A stretch of 64,000 bases of DNA from positions 1,367,501 to 1,431,500 of the forward strand of contig OZ005600.1 of NCBI GenBank assembly GCA_963930655.1, given 5' to 3'. This stretch comes from Myrica gale (lineage: Eukaryota; Streptophyta; Magnoliopsida; Fagales; Myricaceae). The notes under the pieces were generated by a model that saw nothing but the letters and a program-made list of their open reading frames with translations, searched no databases and was not told where the DNA came from. A program made the translations under genes and the position numbers. Positions 61,519 through 64,000 of the stretch are shown here, piece by piece; position 1 is the first letter of the stretch, and each line of letters opens with the position of its first letter.

Positions 61519-62389
61519 ACTTCTCGATGACCTTCTGGTTTCTGTCAGTTTCCAAAATTTAGTCCCCAGAAGCTATTTTCAGGCTTTCAGCCCTTATGAA
61601 GACTTGACCTCTTCGTAGATGATAGATATTTCCATTCATCTTGGCAAGATATTTTCTCGATTTCTTTTGCCTCTTCTATGATCCAGTAATCACTTGTGTC
61701 TTCCAGCTAGCCAAAAAAAAAATCACCTGTCTTCCCAAGTCAGCAGACAAAACGGCCGGGACCCACTTTAAGAACTAGTACCAATGGAACAACGCCGCCT
61801 ACTTTTTCTAAGGCAACTGGAGAAACGCCTTAATAGGTAGCAGGAATACGGCCTTAGCATGTAGCTCGGTAATGCGGACGGCATCTCTTCAACTGCCTTA
61901 ATAGCCACCTTTAGAATATCTAAAAGAAATCAAACGTGATTATAGAAAATCGGAAAGCAAGACGACGAGTCGTTGATCGCTTTTGAAAATGGGGAGATTT
62001 TTGTTGTTTTTATTCTAGAGCCATATAAGGCTTAGGAACTTAGAAAAAAAAAAATATATATATATAAGGCTTAGGAAAAAAAAAACTTTAGTACCATAGG
62101 TATATTCGCTTTGTCTGCCCGAAAGAATCAGATCCATTGGAGCTTTTAAAGAAACGGCTCTTCAGAACAAGAAATGATACTGCGAAAATGGCCCATACAA
62201 CCAAGTTTCTTCGCCCAGTTAGGCAATCTTTTACTGTGATAACCTCGTCTTCTCCATCAATCTGGCATGCGAGAAAACTCCGCAAGTTTCTCTTCCTCTG
62301 CGTCTTTCACTCATAAGAGCTGTTTATCTTAACAATCGTGGACCATAATTTTCTTCGTGTTCCATTACTTGTTTCGCAGCTTATGCCAA
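61519..62389. other. intergenic, between divergent genes
   Basis: Between the J-protein (minus) and the membrane-protein gene (plus). An (AT)n tract lies at about 62051-62066. An open frame on the minus strand (62088-62285) lacks an ATG start. Confidence 0.45.
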
Positions 62390-63598
62390 ATTTGAAACTT
62401 TAAAGACGTTGACAAGGGGCCTTCAACCTATTTTCTGCAACCGTGCCTATGCCTTTAATCGTAGATTAAATACACAGATTAAATATTTCTGGTTTTCAGG
62501 TAAGACACTCTAATTGATTTATTGATATGAATATGTCCCGTCTTTGTCATTCGACGTCAGTATAAAAGTTTAATGGTTTCTCCTTTGTTTTTTCCCTTCC
62601 TTCAGTATTCGATTGCTTTATGATATAGAATCTCGAGGTTCTGATTTGGTCTGTGAAGTCTAAGAACGAGGAAGCTTCTATATTTAACAGATTCCCACGT
62701 TTTTTTTCCTCCTGAATCGAAAATTGAAAATGGTTGTGTCCCCAACTTGAATCTCACAAGTTGAACCTATAAAATTTAGACTCTGACAGGTTATGTAAGT
62801 GCTGGAATGATACGATTCCTGTCATGTTTAGTGCAAAGCTTCACAATTTGGGAAGGGAGTGTCTATAAAAGAAGATGCTTTACGTCAGGAGATGGGCTGT
62901 ATGATGTTGTTGTTTATCGTCCATATAATGTTACATACCATTCATCCAATATAGTGTTAGAGATGCTACGCCACCCTGATAGTGATATAGAGTACAAAAG
63001 TAGTCACTTTTGGGACTTCAATTTGCTTGTCAACTATTTTGGAGAAGTGACATCGGTCCTTACTGATTCACCAAGAGAAATATGCCTCATTATTTTACTC
63101 GTTTAATGCACAATTGCTTCCTAGGAGTAATATGGTTGCTGCAATGGCATTCTTTTAGGGCGTAAACTGAGTCTTGGCAGCATATTTGGTGTGTCAGTTG
63201 TACTTGGGTCGAAAAGCTTTTGGCCTCATGTCGCTTACTCTATGGATGGTGAGCAGAGCACCTCAACTAGTATCATTGGCCAAATGTTCCATTTTTGAAG
63301 TCTCGGCTTCTTTTAAACTTGTACCTATTGGTAACTTTCATGCTTTCAATTTCAAATTTCCAATACTGTAGGTAGTGATGTTTTGCTGGATGATTACTGC
63401 TCGTTGGATGCCTCAGATGAGGAAGAAGGTCCGAAGACCTTCTGGATTTTTGCCAGGAAATTATGGCTGCCACTTTTTCTCTTTCTTACTGTGTTGACGA
63501 ACTTGGATAATCCTATTGCACTAATTGCAATGAAAATTATTTTATTACTCCTCAGCACAAATCCCACTCCTCTGTCAGCCTATGTTTTTGTTGATCAG
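62390..63598 (+). CDS. unrecognised plant membrane protein, 3' end beyond resolved exons
   Basis: Exons can be joined by GT-AG sites: an open stretch ending at the donor 62500 (..NTQIKYFWFSG), an exon from 62790 (SGYVSAGMIRFLSCLVQSF then VVVYRPYNVTYHSSNIV and SSHFWDFNLLVNYF), an exon 63159-63250 (KLSLGSIFGVSVVLGSKSFW) and an exon 63370-63598 (DDYCSLDASDEEEG, then a hydrophobic segment WLPLFLFLTVLTNL, ending VFVDQ before GTAACA). At least two membrane segments are likely. The start codon and the join between the second and third exons are not resolved. I do not recognise the family. It probably continues past the window. Confidence 0.6.
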
Positions 63599-64000
63599 GT
63601 AACAATGCATTCCACTTTGTTGCATATAATGATTGCATATGACTTGAATACACTTCGTTGCATACAATAATTGCATATGACTCGACAGGAAGTCCAATAA
63701 GGGCCTTTCTAAAGACTAAACCGTTATGAAGTGCATAAACTAGTTGGTATTGCGAGGCAGTCCATTTACCTGGTGCTTGACTTAAAGAGCTCAACAGATG
63801 TTTTAAACTGAAGAATAACTTATGCAATTATGTTAGTTCGAAAAACGTAACTTTCAATCAATATATGCTTATCTCAGTGGAGATATGCCCATAATGATGA
63901 AGATGTAATCTTATTGAACATCCTTCATTTCTTCTGGTCTCTAATATAACATCTTTACTAGTATGATTACCATCATTATCATCGGTATCATTGTGGCAAT
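63599..64000. other. intron or intergenic at window end
   Basis: After the donor at 63599 no clear exon is seen before the window ends. It may be an intron of the membrane-protein gene. Confidence 0.4.

Noticed and set aside
62088..62285. Minus-strand 65-codon frame with one hydrophobic segment
   Set aside because: No ATG start in frame (begins at TTG), no homologous motif and no clear splice partners.

Overview
The window looks like nuclear DNA from a eudicot plant, probably a rosid. Genes carry GT-AG introns, plant-specific families are present (LOB-domain, PPR, oleosin, FLOE/DUF1421, raffinose synthase, DUF266/GT14), and AT-rich intergenic DNA is full of plant mobile elements. I rebuilt gene models by translating both strands and joining exons at GT/AG sites that keep frame. 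Family names come from recalled motifs, not from a search.

Layout. 1-7573: a LOB-domain transcription factor (LBD25-like, +) with a probable 5'UTR intron, then intergenic DNA with a TRIM retrotransposon (3814-4152) and a MITE. 7582-10569: a hAT element with a perfect 8-bp target duplication, a broken transposase, an array of ten GTGTCGACAC palindromes and a 120-bp-arm hairpin. 10570-11508: an oleosin gene (+) with seed-type promoter motifs and an apparent frameshift. 12753-15890: a ten-exon SWD2/WDR82-type WD40 protein (-). 17900-19831: an intronless P-class PPR protein (+). 21274-26264: a CCCH+RRM RNA-binding protein (-) with a coding 51-bp minisatellite. 29680-32964: a FLOE2/DUF1421 proline-rich protein (-). 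33245-37490: a large foldback element and a nested Mutator-like element. 38466-41786: raffinose synthase (-). 41800-49400: gene-poor DNA with several foldback elements, one carrying a captured CRM-domain gene fragment. 49399-55288: a DUF266/GT14 glycosyltransferase (-). 57614-59423: sirohydrochlorin ferrochelatase SIRB (+). 60411-61518: a chloroplast J-domain/ferredoxin protein (-). 62390-63598: an unrecognised multi-exon membrane protein (+), running toward the window edge.

Working together. Oleosin, FLOE and raffinose synthase all act in dry or drying seeds and lie within about 31 kb. SIRB and the J-domain/ferredoxin protein are both predicted plastid iron-sulfur-related proteins and are convergent neighbours. 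From memory, the gene content mixes that of three Arabidopsis blocks (At5g14530-14550, At5g40390-40420, At3g27650-27700), which would fit an ancestral order later split by duplication and loss.

The most unusual structures are the palindrome array and hairpin inside the hAT element, and the gene-capturing foldback element at 44809-45713.
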